Source: Metopolophium dirhodum
Lineage: Eukaryota; Arthropoda; Insecta; Hemiptera; Aphididae
Reading direction: 5' to 3'
DNA: 64,000 nucleotides
Assembly (NCBI RefSeq): GCF_019925205.1
Contig: NC_083568.1
Location: 30,750,393-30,814,392 of the forward strand
Numbering within the stretch: position 1 is the first letter of the stretch; each line of letters opens with the position of its first letter. A program made the translations under genes and the position numbers. The notes beneath the pieces are model-generated. The model saw nothing but the letters and a program-made list of their open reading frames with translations. It ran no database searches and had not been told where the DNA came from. Positions 22,470-33,849 of this stretch are shown here, piece by piece.

Positions 22470-24835
22470 TTTTTAGAAATTTATTAACTGATATCACACC
22501 CAAACGGTATAACAATTTGAATCCAGAAAGTGTCGGTGTGAACAGCCCCACAAAAAATCATTTTCTTTTACAAGTAATAAACAATCTGTATCAATTATTA
22601 TACTAGACACAATAAGAAAATGTGATAAAAGTTTACAGGTCATGGTTTTATTGAAAGAAGCCACCCATTGATAACACTTTCTGTTAGCTAATTTATTTAA
22701 TTTAAGAGATCACGACACCACTTACGCTTCAAACGTCTCGGAAGATTTCCAGGTATTATGGGAGTGTCAAAGTTTTTTATTATTTGATTTTAATAATTAT
22801 TTAAACGGTAATGGAATCTTTTATAAAATATTTTTGCTTCATCATTTATTGTTTTAAGTTTTAAGTTAATGTGTAGTGTATGATTTGACATGTAGGGTGG
22901 AGCATTCATTAGTTTTCTAAGCGCAATATTTTGAAAGATTTGGATTTTCAAGATATTTGTCTTTTTTGCATTGACCCAAAGCTGAAGACCGTAGGTCCAT
23001 AGAGGTTTCAATAGTGTTTTATGTATAAGCAGTTTAGTTCTAGTGGAGGTATATTTTAAACAAGCGAAGACGATAATTCAATGCTAATCTTTTATTTCTG
23101 ATGTGATGAGCCCACGTTAATCTTTAAACCAGAGTAAGGCTGAGGTATTTGATTTTTGGAGAGTAGGGAATTGGAATACCGAATAGCACAACACTAGGAC
23201 AAGGGGTATGTCTGAGGGTAAAGGTTCTGGTTAACTTTAAATCACCATTTTGTAAACCATTTTTCCATGACGTCAAGGTGAGTTTGTCGATTTATTGAGG
23301 CTATGATTGGATCATTGTTAATGGATATTAACACTTTGTCATCAGCGTAGTCAGCTACTGATGTGTTGAGCATAGTATGTTTGTCAGAAGCATGATGTTG
23401 TAGAGAATTGGAGATAAGATGTTGTAAAGAATCGGAAATAAGATGTAGAGAATTGGAGATAAGATGCCACCTTGAGGCACACCAGCATTTATAGAAGCTA
23501 AATCAGAAAGAGAGGATCTGTAACAAACTTGAAAATGTCGATCCGTTGGATAGGATTTTATGAGTAAGTAGTAAGTGGGCGGAAGGAATTTTTTAGGTTT
23601 TTATAAAAGGCCATAGAGCCACACCCTATCGAAAGCTTGTGCAATGTCTATGAAAACACAATTACAATAGTTTTTTTTCCAGAGAATACGAAATGGCATC
23701 TACGACTCTGTATACTTGGTGTATGGTTGAGTGAGATGCCTGAAAGCCAGTATTTGAAAGAATATTCTTTTTAGTAATAATGGGTAGAATACGTTTCAGA
23801 ATTAATCGTTTTGTAATTTTAGCGAAAAATGGGAGAAGGCTGATTGGTCGATGAGATGATGGAATGTCTGGTGGTTTATTTGGTTTAGGGAACAAGATTA
23901 CATTGGAGAATTTCCAAAGGAGAGGAAAATAAGAAAGTCTAAGTGAAGCATTAAACATGTAAGTGATGTGGAAGATAGCTCTATTTTGAAGGGATCTGGC
24001 TACTTCCGCAGTAATGCGATCATAGCTTGGTGATTTGTATAGTGAATATTTTAGTAGGTATGGCATATTTAACATAATTTGGTGTAAATGACTTGACAGG
24101 GAGAGATAATGGAAGGAAAGAATTTAGGAACGTATCTACCGTATTCATATTTTCGTTGTCAATTATATCATAGTGTGGTTGAAAAGTTTGAGAAAGATAT
24201 CAGCTTTTTCGATGTCAGAGGTGGCAAGGCTACCATCTGATTTTTCAATAGGTAGATATAGTGATTTATAGCGAAGTTTTTGTTTTGTTTCTCTCCAGAG
24301 AACACCACCTTTGGGAATAAGCTTCATTAAGTGATTTTGCCAAACATTTGCCTTAAGTTTAGCAAGCATTTTTTCAGGGAATTAGCCAAGTTATCTATTG
24401 TAAATTAGTTTATGGGAAGGGAGTCGAGTGCACTGGAAGAGATCTCTTGCTCTCTGTTTTTGAACTGATGAGGGAGATGTTGGAATAGTATTTGTAGCTG
24501 ACCAGGCTGCAGTTTGTATAACATTGGTAAGATTGTGGATCGCTAAATCCAGAGCTAAATCTATGATGTCAAGTGTTTTTAGTTTTATGTTTAAATTTAT
24601 TTCTTTATCGACTAGTTTGATAAACTTAGAATGATCTGTGAATTTATTGAATAGTTTTTTGGATTCTTCATAAGTTGGAGAAGTATTGAGAGTTAGGAGC
24701 ACTAACGAGTGATCAGAATTTAAATCAAGTAAATTTTTAGTAGTGCTAAATAAGTTATTCAGTATTTAGATCACAAAAATATCTAGAATATCAGGATTAT
24801 TCAGAGTAGACGAAAGCCAATACGTTGGATCAGGT
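22470..24835 (-). pseudogene. Jockey-like non-LTR retrotransposon relic (5'-truncated)
   Basis: Starting at about 24835 the minus strand reads PTYWLSSTLNNPDILD and LNSDHSLVLL, the end of an APE-type endonuclease (SDH motif). A linker follows (24391-24702, 24163-24369). The reverse transcriptase begins at 24075 with YKSPSYDRITAEVARSL, FPKPNKPPDIPSSHRPISLL and LSNTGFQASHSTIHQ, and continues through other frames with AGVPQGGILSP and ADYADDKVLIS; the catalytic YADD is at 23338-23349. The C-terminal frame (22790-23011) carries LWTYGLQLW and NIALRKLMNAPPY. The 3' UTR probably runs to about 22470. Many stops and frameshifts make it dead. Clade assignment is by pattern memory. Confidence 0.85.
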
Positions 24836-24849
24836 GGGGCTAGAACTTT

Positions 24850-25542
24850 AAATCTTTTTTAATTAGTAAAATTGCACAAGGTGACCCCTGACGACAAAAT
24901 TTAAATAAATGTAATAATATAAGTATACCTAATATTAGGTTAATCATCAATAATTATTAATCCGAGCAATTTATAAATAACGGTATTATGTAATCAGAAG
25001 CAGTGTACTCACTTGCGACTTTGTCTAGTTCTTATCATAATACATAAGAATTTTAAAGAAAAATATTTGTTTTTTGATGAACAAGACGTATTAGTATAAT
25101 AATATGATCAACGCTAGTACGCCAAAAATTGCATTATCAATAACTTAGGTAAATACTAACAAAATTCATTATTTGCTTTTATGTAATTTTCTCTTTTCAA
25201 TATTATTCAATTAAAATTTAAAATTTAATTGAAACTTGTACCTACATTTGGTAGGGGGCCAGGGTTTTATAATTTTTAAGAGGGCCAAGGTATCCCGGTG
25301 GGCCAGTACGTGCCTAGCTCTACTCTATGCTTGCTCTGCTCTTCGACCTCTGCATTGATTAACTATACCTACTGTACATTTAATCAATGACCTTTGTTAA
25401 CTCATAACTGGCATTTTAATCACTAATTAGGTAACAAAACTAAATTATATATATTATTATAATTATAATTTAATTGCAGTAGCAATTCATAGATCAATGG
25501 GAAATACAAAAATACATAACTGCTTATAATATATTAGAGGGA
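24850..25542. other. Intergenic, no gene seen
   Basis: AT-rich. At 25253-25310 there are GGGGGCCAGGG and GGTGGGCCAGTACG words resembling a degenerate hAT/MITE end, but no pairing was found. Confidence 0.4.
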
Positions 25543-25820
25543 CATAAGCGTGCGCACAGGGTAGTCATGGTAAGCTTGACTATTTTGCGAACTTTCTCCC
25601 ATCAATATTCAATATCAATATCATGATATAATTGATAGTCAATCATAACATACTTTTTTACTATGGTAATTGTAAGTTAAATGAGGTTATCCCATCTCAA
25701 TTAGTTATTATAACTTAGGTGTGAATATGAATATATACCATACATAATACGTATGTTTGTTAATGTGTTATATACTTATATAATATGACTACCCTGCCAG
25801 AAATTATGCGCACGCTTATG
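25543..25820. mobile_element. MITE, 278 bp, ends CATAAGCGTGCGC
   Basis: Left end CATAAGCGTGCGCACAGGG and right end GCGCACGCTTATG are inverted. The words CAGGGTAGTCAT and ATGACTACCCTG form a second inverted pair inside. The flanks TAGAGGGA and TAAGAGGGA look like an 8-bp target duplication that has since changed by one base. Confidence 0.65.
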
Positions 25821-26118
25821 TAAGAGGGATATGAAGAAGTATGTGGTTCTGATAGTTAAATAGTGTACACATAGACCTATAAACTAATGGACAGCGCTTA
25901 GAGAGAGAAGTCAGGGGTATGATATAGAGTGGGCGAAAGAAGAAACAAAGTAGTAAAATGTATACAGTTCTTTATGTAGGCTTTAAGAGGGCTCCTTCAC
26001 TACTTTCGGTTCTTTCTCTCAGTTATATGGTTATATGATCACCTAGCATTGATGGCAGGGCGGAGTGGAATGTGCAGTCAATTAGTTTTAAGGTCTATGA
26101 GTGTACATAACAGGGTCG
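25821..26118. other. Intergenic, no gene seen
   Basis: No coding signal. Low-complexity GAGAGA and TCTCTC words occur near 25900 and 26010. Confidence 0.35.
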
Positions 26119-26126
26119 GTAGATAC

Positions 26127-26303
26127 CAGGGCTGGATTTACACATTCAGTGGCCCAAAATTATGTCTATAATTATTACCAGCTTAAAGGTGGCCAATCGT
26201 ACTTTAAATATGAAATCATTTACACTCATACTCACACGACCGGCCCAAACTTTAAGCGGCCCACCAAGATTTCTTGGTAGCTTGCCTTACCAATCCGGCC
26301 CTG
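26127..26303. mobile_element. hAT-type MITE, 177 bp, with perfect 8-bp target duplication
   Basis: Ends are CAGGGCTGGATT (26127-) and AATCCGGCCCTG (-26303), inverted with one mismatch. They are flanked by GTAGATAC at 26119-26126 and 26304-26311. The 8-bp duplication and CAG...CTG termini are typical of the hAT superfamily. There is no coding capacity, so it depends on a transposase elsewhere. Confidence 0.85.
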
Positions 26304-26311
26304 GTAGATAC

Positions 26312-27193
26312 AATTAATTATTATACCTAACTCAAATCTACATAAAAGTTTTTTATACTTATATAGAATACAATATTCAGTTAGGCATTCAATTTGTATT
26401 TATATACTATAAATGGTTGAAGAGATAAATTAATTACAACTAACAAAGTACAAAATACTTACTGCTCATTCACACTGTATCTCTGATTTCGCTAATCTTA
26501 TAAGTTTTTTTACAATTTATTAAGCCGAGTGTTGAAATGCTGAATGCTAAATAGTAAACGTGTAATAATTACCAACATTTAGTGATAACTAATAATAATA
26601 AATATATCTTCTACAGAATATTGTCAATAGCGTCCTTCTCGCACCGCGATCACGTGCTTTGTAATTAACTGTTTATAGGTACTTTATAGTAAGTTTAGTT
26701 ACCGCCTCGCACTAGTTGTACCATAATACCAATGACAAATTAAATTAAATTTGACTAGTACCATAGAACAACAGTGCTAGTACACTGTATGACATTATAG
26801 ACTATACAAAATAACAGTAGTACAGTACTAACTACTAACCTCAGACCAGAAAGAAAAAAAAAGAAAAATGGTATTTTATAGATTAAAATTTCAAAAAAAA
26901 GCCGAATATCACTATCATGTAAGCAATATCATATCAGCTGTTCAGCTTGGAATTTACAACCATAGAACCACAACCACAGTAACAAATTACATTATCATCG
27001 GCCGGCGACCCGCCAAATTCATTTGTATTAAAAACTTTATTTTTTTGTTCAATATTATCATAGAAGTATAATAATAGATAAATAGAACAATATACATAAT
27101 TATTTATTATGTAATATTATATTATACTAGCTGACATGGCAATGCGTTTCTATTGCTAGGTTTTTGTGATAAGGCGAGCAGTATAATATTAAG
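26312..27193. other. Intergenic, no gene seen
   Basis: The 67-codon ORF at 26868-27071 shows no domain and is probably chance. At 27126-27155 the words ACTAGCTGACATGGCAATGCG resemble a tail common in insect repeats. Confidence 0.4.
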
Positions 27194-27248
27194 CACGGAC
27201 TAAGATATCTTATATATACTAGATATCTCTTTTATATCTTAGTCCGTG
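27194..27248. mobile_element. 55-bp palindromic mini-MITE with perfect 8-bp target duplication
   Basis: The arms CACGGACTAAGATAT (27194-27208) and ATATCTTAGTCCGTG (27234-27248) are perfectly complementary, leaving a 25-base middle that is itself partly palindromic. The flanks are identical: ATATTAAG at 27186-27193 and 27249-27256. A similar end occurs at 1064-1079. Confidence 0.85.
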
Positions 27249-27256
27249 ATATTAAG

Positions 27257-28289
27257 TAAGCAAACTACCTTCGTTAGATCGCGGACCCCCTCGAGGTGCG
27301 TACCTAAGTTAATGTATCAAAAATGCAAAAAATTTTGTCCACTGAAACCGTGGTTCAAACTCGATGTATTACAGTAGGTACTAAAATACACAGGCTTATC
27401 GTATTAATAACAATAATATTTATTATTAAAACCAACACCAACCATTTATAAACAAAATATAATAATACTAATACCCGTTTGAGAACTTCCCCGGCATGTT
27501 CAGCGAGGAACATTATTCTGTTGAAATAAATAAAACCAAAAATATAATTCTTAACACGAAAAAAAAACACAATATTAACATAATAAGTAACTTTATTACA
27601 TTATAAACTCATTTTATTATAATATATTTAAATAAACGGTTTTTCAAAATATAGTGTTTAAATTTGCAAACAAGAACAAATGTAAAAAAAAAATTTTTAA
27701 TTTAATTTTTACCAATGTAAATTAGAAATTTTTACTGAAAATGACAAAATGTCAATAGAATAAGGAAAACAAAGAAAAATAGAGGCGGAAAAAAATAATA
27801 CCAGAAGACCAAAAATTTAATTATATATATCAATTTCGAATTTTAAATTATGAACTGTGAATTTCGAAATGTTAATTTTTACAAATGTTTAAAGATATTA
27901 TTTTTACAGAAAATGATCAAAAAGGCCAAAAGAACAATAATTAATAAAGAAGAGAGAAAAAAATAACACCAGACGAGACACAATAATAAGCATGGGGAGT
28001 GGTACGTGAATGCGAAGTGGGGTTACTGCGGTCCATCACTGCTTTGGAATATGAATTTCAAACTCTATGCTGTCATTCAAAAAAGTAAAAAACTTAAAAA
28101 ATTTTATAGATAAAAAATATTTAAAAATATAATTTTTTTAACAACTTGAAACTATGTAAAAAAATATTTTCAAAAACATTAATACTTTTTGAGATAATGA
28201 GTGTTTTACGCTTTACGAATCACCCTGTATATCCTAACCTAACCATCTATATATGTATATAGATATACGCTCTCCCGGCACGGTCGGAG
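27257..28289. other. Intergenic, no gene seen
   Basis: AT-rich. TTTACGAATCACCCTGTATA near 28213 has the look of a transposon end. Confidence 0.4.
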
Positions 28290-28545
28290 CGTTATTTCGT
28301 CACGGTCTCGATAGTGTCGGCAACCGCGGCGAGCTCGCAACGCCGTCCACCGTCATCTCGTCGTTCCGCGGAGTTGACCTGCAGAAAACGTACAGGGTGA
28401 CTTACCGCCCGGACACAATAATGATATGTGCTCTTTCACGTACCAGTGTACCACACCACCACTACCCCGTTTTGCCACCGTCTCGTCTGGTGTTCTTCGG
28501 CCGAGGTGCGGGGGCGGGATTCCGCTGGCCGTTATCCACATCAAA
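28290..28545 (+). repeat. GC-rich dispersed repeat, copy 1
   Basis: It shares long stretches with 31490-31740 (inverted) and 51985-52115 (same strand), including GCGAGCTCGC, TTCCGCGGA, GTGCTCTTTC-CGTACCA, GTCTCGTCTGGTG, TCGGCCGAGGTG and CTGGCCGTTAT. The overlapping ORFs on both strands are low-stop artefacts. The origin is unknown: a promoter-like CpG block, an LTR piece or a non-autonomous transposon are all possible. Confidence 0.7.
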
Positions 28546-28619
28546 ATATTGTCTTCTGTTATGAGAGACAAGTGCACAAAACGCGGCGCCAAAGCGCTAA
28601 AGTCGAAAATTAAGAATTT

Positions 28620-30550
28620 TTAGACCGTCCCGTCCTCGAACAATTTACGATGATTATTTCATTAAAAAATATCATCGCGTGAATTTTTTGTTTCCTCTAA
28701 GTGCGCGGTGACATAATCGCGGACGACGCAAAAACAGTTGTTGTCGTGCACTGCAATTCGGTAAAAAGTATTATTATATTATACGTAGTGTCGTTTACCG
28801 GTCAGGTTAGATTAGCTTAGGGTTTGTCCATTGTCGTTAACGTAGAAAATATTGTCATCGATTGTTAATCAAATAACGTTAGACTGCTAAAATAACAGTC
28901 GGTAGGTAGTAGAAATGTAGCATTGATTATGAACACGAACTATAGTGAACTATTACTACATATACACATGACAAAATGGGTAAGATGCGTAGATCTTATT
29001 AGTTATTACTCATATAGACGGAACATGTATATGAATCATTACGCAGGGTCAGACCTTAAACCTTAGTACTAGTGTACTACCGTCAAATGAAGGCCAATTA
29101 CTAAGAACCAATATACAATTATATTGATTGCTGTGTAGCCATGGCCGGTTCTTTGGTTGTAAACTTCAGTTTTGAACCATTAGATATTCTTAATATTAAT
29201 TTTTATGATCTTTTTCTGAAATTCAAACAAATAAGTTAAAAATAAATGTACATGAATTGTTATAAATAATATTTAATTTATCATTATTACCTATATCTAC
29301 TTATTTTTTTAGACTAAATGACGTAGAACTAGTCTAAATAAAAAATCCTTATTATTAAAGCCATATATTATATGATATATTATAAACACTTGTGGTAGCT
29401 AATGATCAATTATCAATAATATTGTATTAGGTAAACACGAGGGTAAACATATAATAATCCACCTACTTATAGTACCTACTATTGTCATGTTATAGATGTC
29501 ATGCACAATTGCAACAGACTACCCACACAGAAGTAAATGTTACAACTTATATTATACTTTGGTAAGTAGGTACTTTAACTTTGTTCATCTTTCATTTACA
29601 AATCACTAGGATATCATACTTTAAAAAATTGTTTGGCGTAAATATACGAATATTTATCAATGTTTTATATTTATCTTTTTTTTCAACATTTATATTGGAC
29701 TATTTTATATAACAATCTGTAATAACTGCAGTTACAATAAGCAGATGAGCGTAGAAAAAAAATATACATGATATATGATTATATGAAATCTAGAGGAGGG
29801 TAACTACCCAGCTCTCACGGTAATAATTGATCACCTAGGCTATTTTACATAATATATATATTATGTATTGTTTTTTTTTTATTATTATTTTCAGTTTAGG
29901 CACCTAAGCCAAATCGCAACACTAGAGACACTGATTACGTCCAGTTATTTTTTCCCGTCGTTTCACGTTTGTCGCATGCCACATTGAACTAGGTATACAA
30001 ACTAGTTCACACGTCCAAAGTCATATTTCAGTCCGCTCGTGTCGCACTCGTGATTAAAAATAGTATGCTATAGCTCCACCAATCGTATGCAGTCATCATA
30101 TTGTACCTATACAATTTACCGTTGACTAGGTCTTATATTATAATATATTACAGGTATGTAATTATTATGGTATTATTGGTATATTGCTTTGGTAGTTCGC
30201 ATATAATAATACTTTACTCATGGCAGTTACACGTGGCTCAAAAAAACATAAAAATAAGATATAAAAATAATTGGGAAACCTAAAATCCATTTCCTCTGGT
30301 GATAGGATTATTAAATATGAATGATTAATATCACACGAAATGATTGAACTATATTCCAACTTCCAAGTTCTATAGTTGCAAATAGTATATAGATAAATGA
30401 TAGTTGGTGATAATATAATGTTCAAAAAAACAGAGCAGACATAGAATTTTCAATATTTATGAACCAACTAAATTCGGTTTGGTATCAGAAATAACCGTTA
30501 AAGTTTGAGATCGAATCATTATATATATTATATATAAAACGTGTACGCAA
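28620..30550. other. Intergenic, no gene seen
   Basis: No gene found. A TTTTCAG acceptor-like site at about 29887-29893 is followed by a short open stretch (FRHLSQIATLETLITSS), too short to support. Confidence 0.35.
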
Positions 30551-30614
30551 AAAAAAACCACACACATCGTTGCAAGATCAATACGTCATTCATCGCTCCG
30601 TTCAGAATCTAAAA
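30551..30614 (-). repeat. Dispersed aphid-type repeat, terminal fragment
   Basis: On the minus strand it starts TTTTAGATTCTGAACG and runs through GATGAATGACGTATTGATC to a T-rich run. It matches the beginning of the 225-395 and 61450-61732 copies. Confidence 0.65.
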
Positions 30615-30986
30615 GACTTCCCTAACAGTACATGTAGATTGTAGGTACATTATGCATCGACGAGCGCTGCAGTATACACCAAATACAAACCGAAACACGA
30701 TTACTCGTTAAAATATTATAATATAATATAATTGTTTTATATTATTTTGAGTATCAATAATAACGGATTTGAAAAAATTAAAAAGGCACGAAATCTTTAC
30801 GCCGACCGATCCGAACATAATATCGTGCGCGTACTCGCGGCTGGCCAGAATAATAACTACTCGGCACCGCCGTCGTCTGGGAAATATTTGTTTTTTTCGA
30901 CGACAGCCTAACGACGATTTTCTAGTTTCGCGTTCACAACATTTTACATCTTCGAGTAGCGAACACGCGCAATTATCAAAACCATC

Positions 30987-31406
30987 ATGCAACGCGTTTA
31001 CGACGACGAGGCCTATTTTAACGTGTCTGCAATGGACGTAGTAGCAGCTCTGTTAGCAAAAACCGAACTCCTTTACTCGAAAGAACCCGAAACCGAAGTC
31101 TTGGACGACGGCGAGGAGGAGCTCTCCGGAGCTGAGTTAAGCGACTACGTCGTTTCGGTGGTGAGCGCGGTCGTCATCGGCCAAGTCGAACAGGTCCCGG
31201 AAGTGCAGCCTTGCAGCGGACAGTCCGAACCATCGCATGGACGGGCTGCACTTTTGGACACCGACGACCGCGCGGAAATCGCAGAAGAACAGCAGGCGGA
31301 TCGCGCCGAGATGCGGCCGGCCGAGGCCGACGGCAGAAAGTCGGCGAACAGTGGGCAAACCGGATGTCTTGACTGCGAGGAGTCTATTGATCCGGTGGCC
31401 GAGTGA
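30987..31406 (+). CDS. Unrecognised acidic ORF, candidate gene
   Basis: 139 codons from an ATG in good context (ACCATCATGC). The protein begins MQRVYDDEAYFNVSAMDVV and is acidic and rich in Glu, Ala, Asp and Ser, with no signal peptide or membrane segment. It contains a hydrophobic patch (DYVVSVVSAVVIG) and ends in EESIDPVAE. The surrounding 30.78-31.93 kb is GC-rich, which lengthens chance ORFs on both strands, so length alone is weak evidence. In favour: an upstream ATG in a sensible place, and the N-terminal half does not overlap the repeat at 31490-31740. No relative is recognised. It could be a real first exon, a single-exon gene or noise. Confidence 0.35.
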   Translation: MQRVYDDEAYFNVSAMDVVAALLAKTELLYSKEPETEVLDDGEEELSGAELSDYVVSVVSAVVIGQVEQVPEVQPCSGQSEPSHGRAALLDTDDRAEIAEEQQADRAEMRPAEADGRKSANSGQTGCLDCEESIDPVAE

Positions 31407-31489
31407 CAGACAGGCGTACATCCGCGCCGTGGACGGACGTTGTGCAGATACGTGTCCAGGGCGTGGGTAGGCGTAAAACGGGCCGGACG

Positions 31490-31740
31490 CCTGTTGTGTT
31501 GCTGCGGCCGCCGATGGGAATAACGGCCAGCAGAATCCTGTTCCCACACCTCGGCCGAGGAGCGCCAGAAGAGACGGCGGCTAGACGGGGGAGTGGTACG
31601 CGAAAGAGCACATTGTGTCCCGGGGCGGTGAGTCGCCATCTACACGTTCTTCGCGGGTCGGTTCCGCGGAAAGACGGGCGGCGGTCGACGGCGTCGCGAG
31701 CTCGCGCGCGGTTTTCGACACTCGAGACCATCGCACGGCG
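31490..31740 (-). repeat. GC-rich dispersed repeat, copy 2 (inverted)
   Basis: On the minus strand it reads GCGAGCTCGCGACGCCGTCG, TTTCCGCGGA, GAACGTGTAGATGGCGACTC, GGGACACAATGTGCTC, CGTACCACTCCCCCGT, TCGGCCGAGGTGTGGG and CTGGCCGTTAT, in the same order as copy 1. Confidence 0.75.
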
Positions 31741-31927
31741 GATCCGGCGAGCGCCCGGCCGCGGCGGACGGCGGTTGCGGTGGCGGCGGCTAGCTGTGAT
31801 GCTAGCTGCGGCGATTGCGGCGCGTGCACGGAGACGAGACTCGTAACGGCAGCGGCGGCAGTGGCGGCGGCGGTGGCGCAGACCGCCGAACACGACGGGC
31901 GAGCTACGGCGAGCCATATTTACTGGT

Positions 31928-32080
31928 CCGTAAGTTTATAGACATTCTAATACATTCTCCCGGCAGTGTCAATAGACACAGTGTTTGAGAAGTTATATTT
32001 TTTTGGTACCTAATTAATTTACAATATGAATTATTATAAGTTACCTATGTAGGTACTTGTCCAAAACTACCGGGAAGCCA
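31928..32080 (+). repeat. Dispersed repeat shared with 46846-46975
   Basis: AAGTTTATAGACATTCTA, ATTCTCCCGGCAGTG, TATATTTTTTTGGTA and GTAGGTACTTGTCCAA recur in the same order and strand at 46852-46960. It lies just after the GC-rich block. Function unknown. Confidence 0.7.
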
Positions 32081-33723
32081 TTGGTATTTATGGTACAGCC
32101 TTACGAAGTTCACGATTTTCGGTGTTTTACGCACCCGTACAACGCTTAAAGTTTACCGAGCTTAAGTATAACAAATTAATTTTTTTTTTATCTAGGTAAA
32201 TCAACGTTTTAAAATTGATGATGCAAAAATAATTCTGACACCCACCCATGGTGGATTTACATAACAAGTCGAGGGATGTTTTTGATTTTAATTGTTCGAG
32301 CAAGCGCAGTGTGCGAGTGACTACACCGGATATATTATATGAAAATACCAAAAAGTTCAATTAGCTATAATATAAATTAAAAATAAGACTGACCGCCAAA
32401 TTCAGACTTCTCTGTCGTTTTCAGTTAAAAACTAATGATTTTCGGCAATTAATTTTTGAAATATCGTTCATAATTATTCGTTGTAACTTGTAATTTATAT
32501 ACCTATTTTAAAAATATTATTCGTGGGTAATTGAAACGTCTAAAATGTATTATTATATACAAATATGATAATAAACAAATAATAATAACTCAACTTAACC
32601 GGCTACGGTATTAATAATATTTAATAATATCAATATAAGTATATAGTATACAATATCCTAGGCTGTCAAATCGTCTCCACTTGGAATCGTTTTTCGTATA
32701 CAATGATATTATATCATTGAATTCAAATGTAACACTATCCATAACAGTCACCCACTTGTACCCTACTGTTCAGCAGAGTCACTTCCAAATTTTATTTTTT
32801 TTTAATTGACCTCCCTTCTTATTTAAATTCTGATAAACGAGTTTTGGTTAAGTATATACGGCCCTGTCTACGGCCAGTAAAACAATTAGGATTCTTGGGG
32901 TCCCGGACAAAGTCAATGTATTGGACCCTGAGGTATATGTATACAATATTTGTTTATAGGTTACCTATACAAAAATAAATAATGATGGTGATTTTTTTTT
33001 TAAAAACCTAAAAAATTTTATGTGAAGGCCCACTGACCAGTGTATTATTATTAAAATATAACTACACTTTTAGTGTTCTTTTTTTTATTATAAATATTAA
33101 TTAAAGCTTTCCACACATAAAAGTAACTCAATAACAATAAAACAATAAAACACTATAAGAATATAATTTTAAAGATAAATATAGGTATTATTATGGATAA
33201 ATAGGGGCCCCTTGTTCTTCGGCAACAAATTAGATAGCATGATAAATTATAAAAATAGATATTTTTATTTAATATATTTTATTTGATTTAAACATTAGAT
33301 TACCTACAATGCAATTATTTAAAAATTTAAAGTAGATGCTGTGCGCCGTCGGGGCCCCTTGAGCCAACGATTAGCAGCCCTCTACAGGGGCATTGCCCCG
33401 GCTGCCCCTGCGGTTGTTGCGGCACTGTTATAACTGGTAATTCAGTTATTGATATTATAATATATATTTATACTATTTGAAGAAAAAAAGCATATAACTA
33501 GAGCAGTAAAGCAATATATTATTATATATAATATATTACTATAGTTTAAGGATTATTAAGAGAATATTTTTGGACTTTTTAGAACATATAAGAATCATAT
33601 TTTAAACCTAATAATCCATTATTTACTTATAATAAACTTATATTATTGTAATATAATATAAAAACATGAATAACATTTTGTTAGATAGTTTATTTAAATA
33701 TTATAATTTTTCCCCTTGAATTC
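32081..33723. other. Intergenic, no gene seen
   Basis: AT-rich. At 32662-32800 a piece (CGTCTCCACTTGGAATCG and so on) recurs at 35085-35215 and belongs to the dispersed aphid-type repeat family. Confidence 0.4.
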
Positions 33724-33842
33724 GCCAACGACCATACCACGTTGAATACACCAGTTCATGTCCGATCACTGAAGTAAAAACAACGTCGGGCGTAGTTAGT
33801 ACTTAGATGGGTGACCGCTTGGGAACACTACGTGCCGTTGGC
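33724..33842 (+). rRNA. 5S ribosomal RNA gene
   Basis: 119 bases, the usual length for eukaryotic 5S. It begins GCCAACGACCATACCACG and retains GTCCGATCAC, CGTCGGGCG and the C-box region TTAGTACTTAGATGGG-GACCGCTTGGGAA, all matching insect 5S as I know it. Helix I pairs perfectly (GCCAACG at 33724-33730 with CGTTGGC at 33836-33842). Several positions differ from the Drosophila-type sequence, mostly C to T or G to A. In helix V the changes are on both sides and still pair (CGTAGT 33791-33796 with ACTACG 33827-33832). The A-box area (GAAGTAAAAACAACG) is the most changed. A polymerase III terminator follows at once. It may be a functional variant or a recently decayed copy. No tandem neighbour is present in the window. 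Confidence 0.85.
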
Positions 33843-33843
33843 A

Positions 33844-33849
33844 TTTTTT
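33844..33849 (+). terminator. RNA polymerase III terminator of the 5S gene
   Basis: A run of six T begins two bases after the end of the 5S gene, followed by a second T run after GC. Confidence 0.75.

Noticed and set aside
31137..31941. Many long overlapping ORFs on both strands (up to 177 codons)
   Set aside because: The region is very GC-rich and stop-poor in every frame, and peptides are Arg/Ala/Pro-rich without domains. The underlying DNA partly matches dispersed repeat copies at 28290 and 51985.
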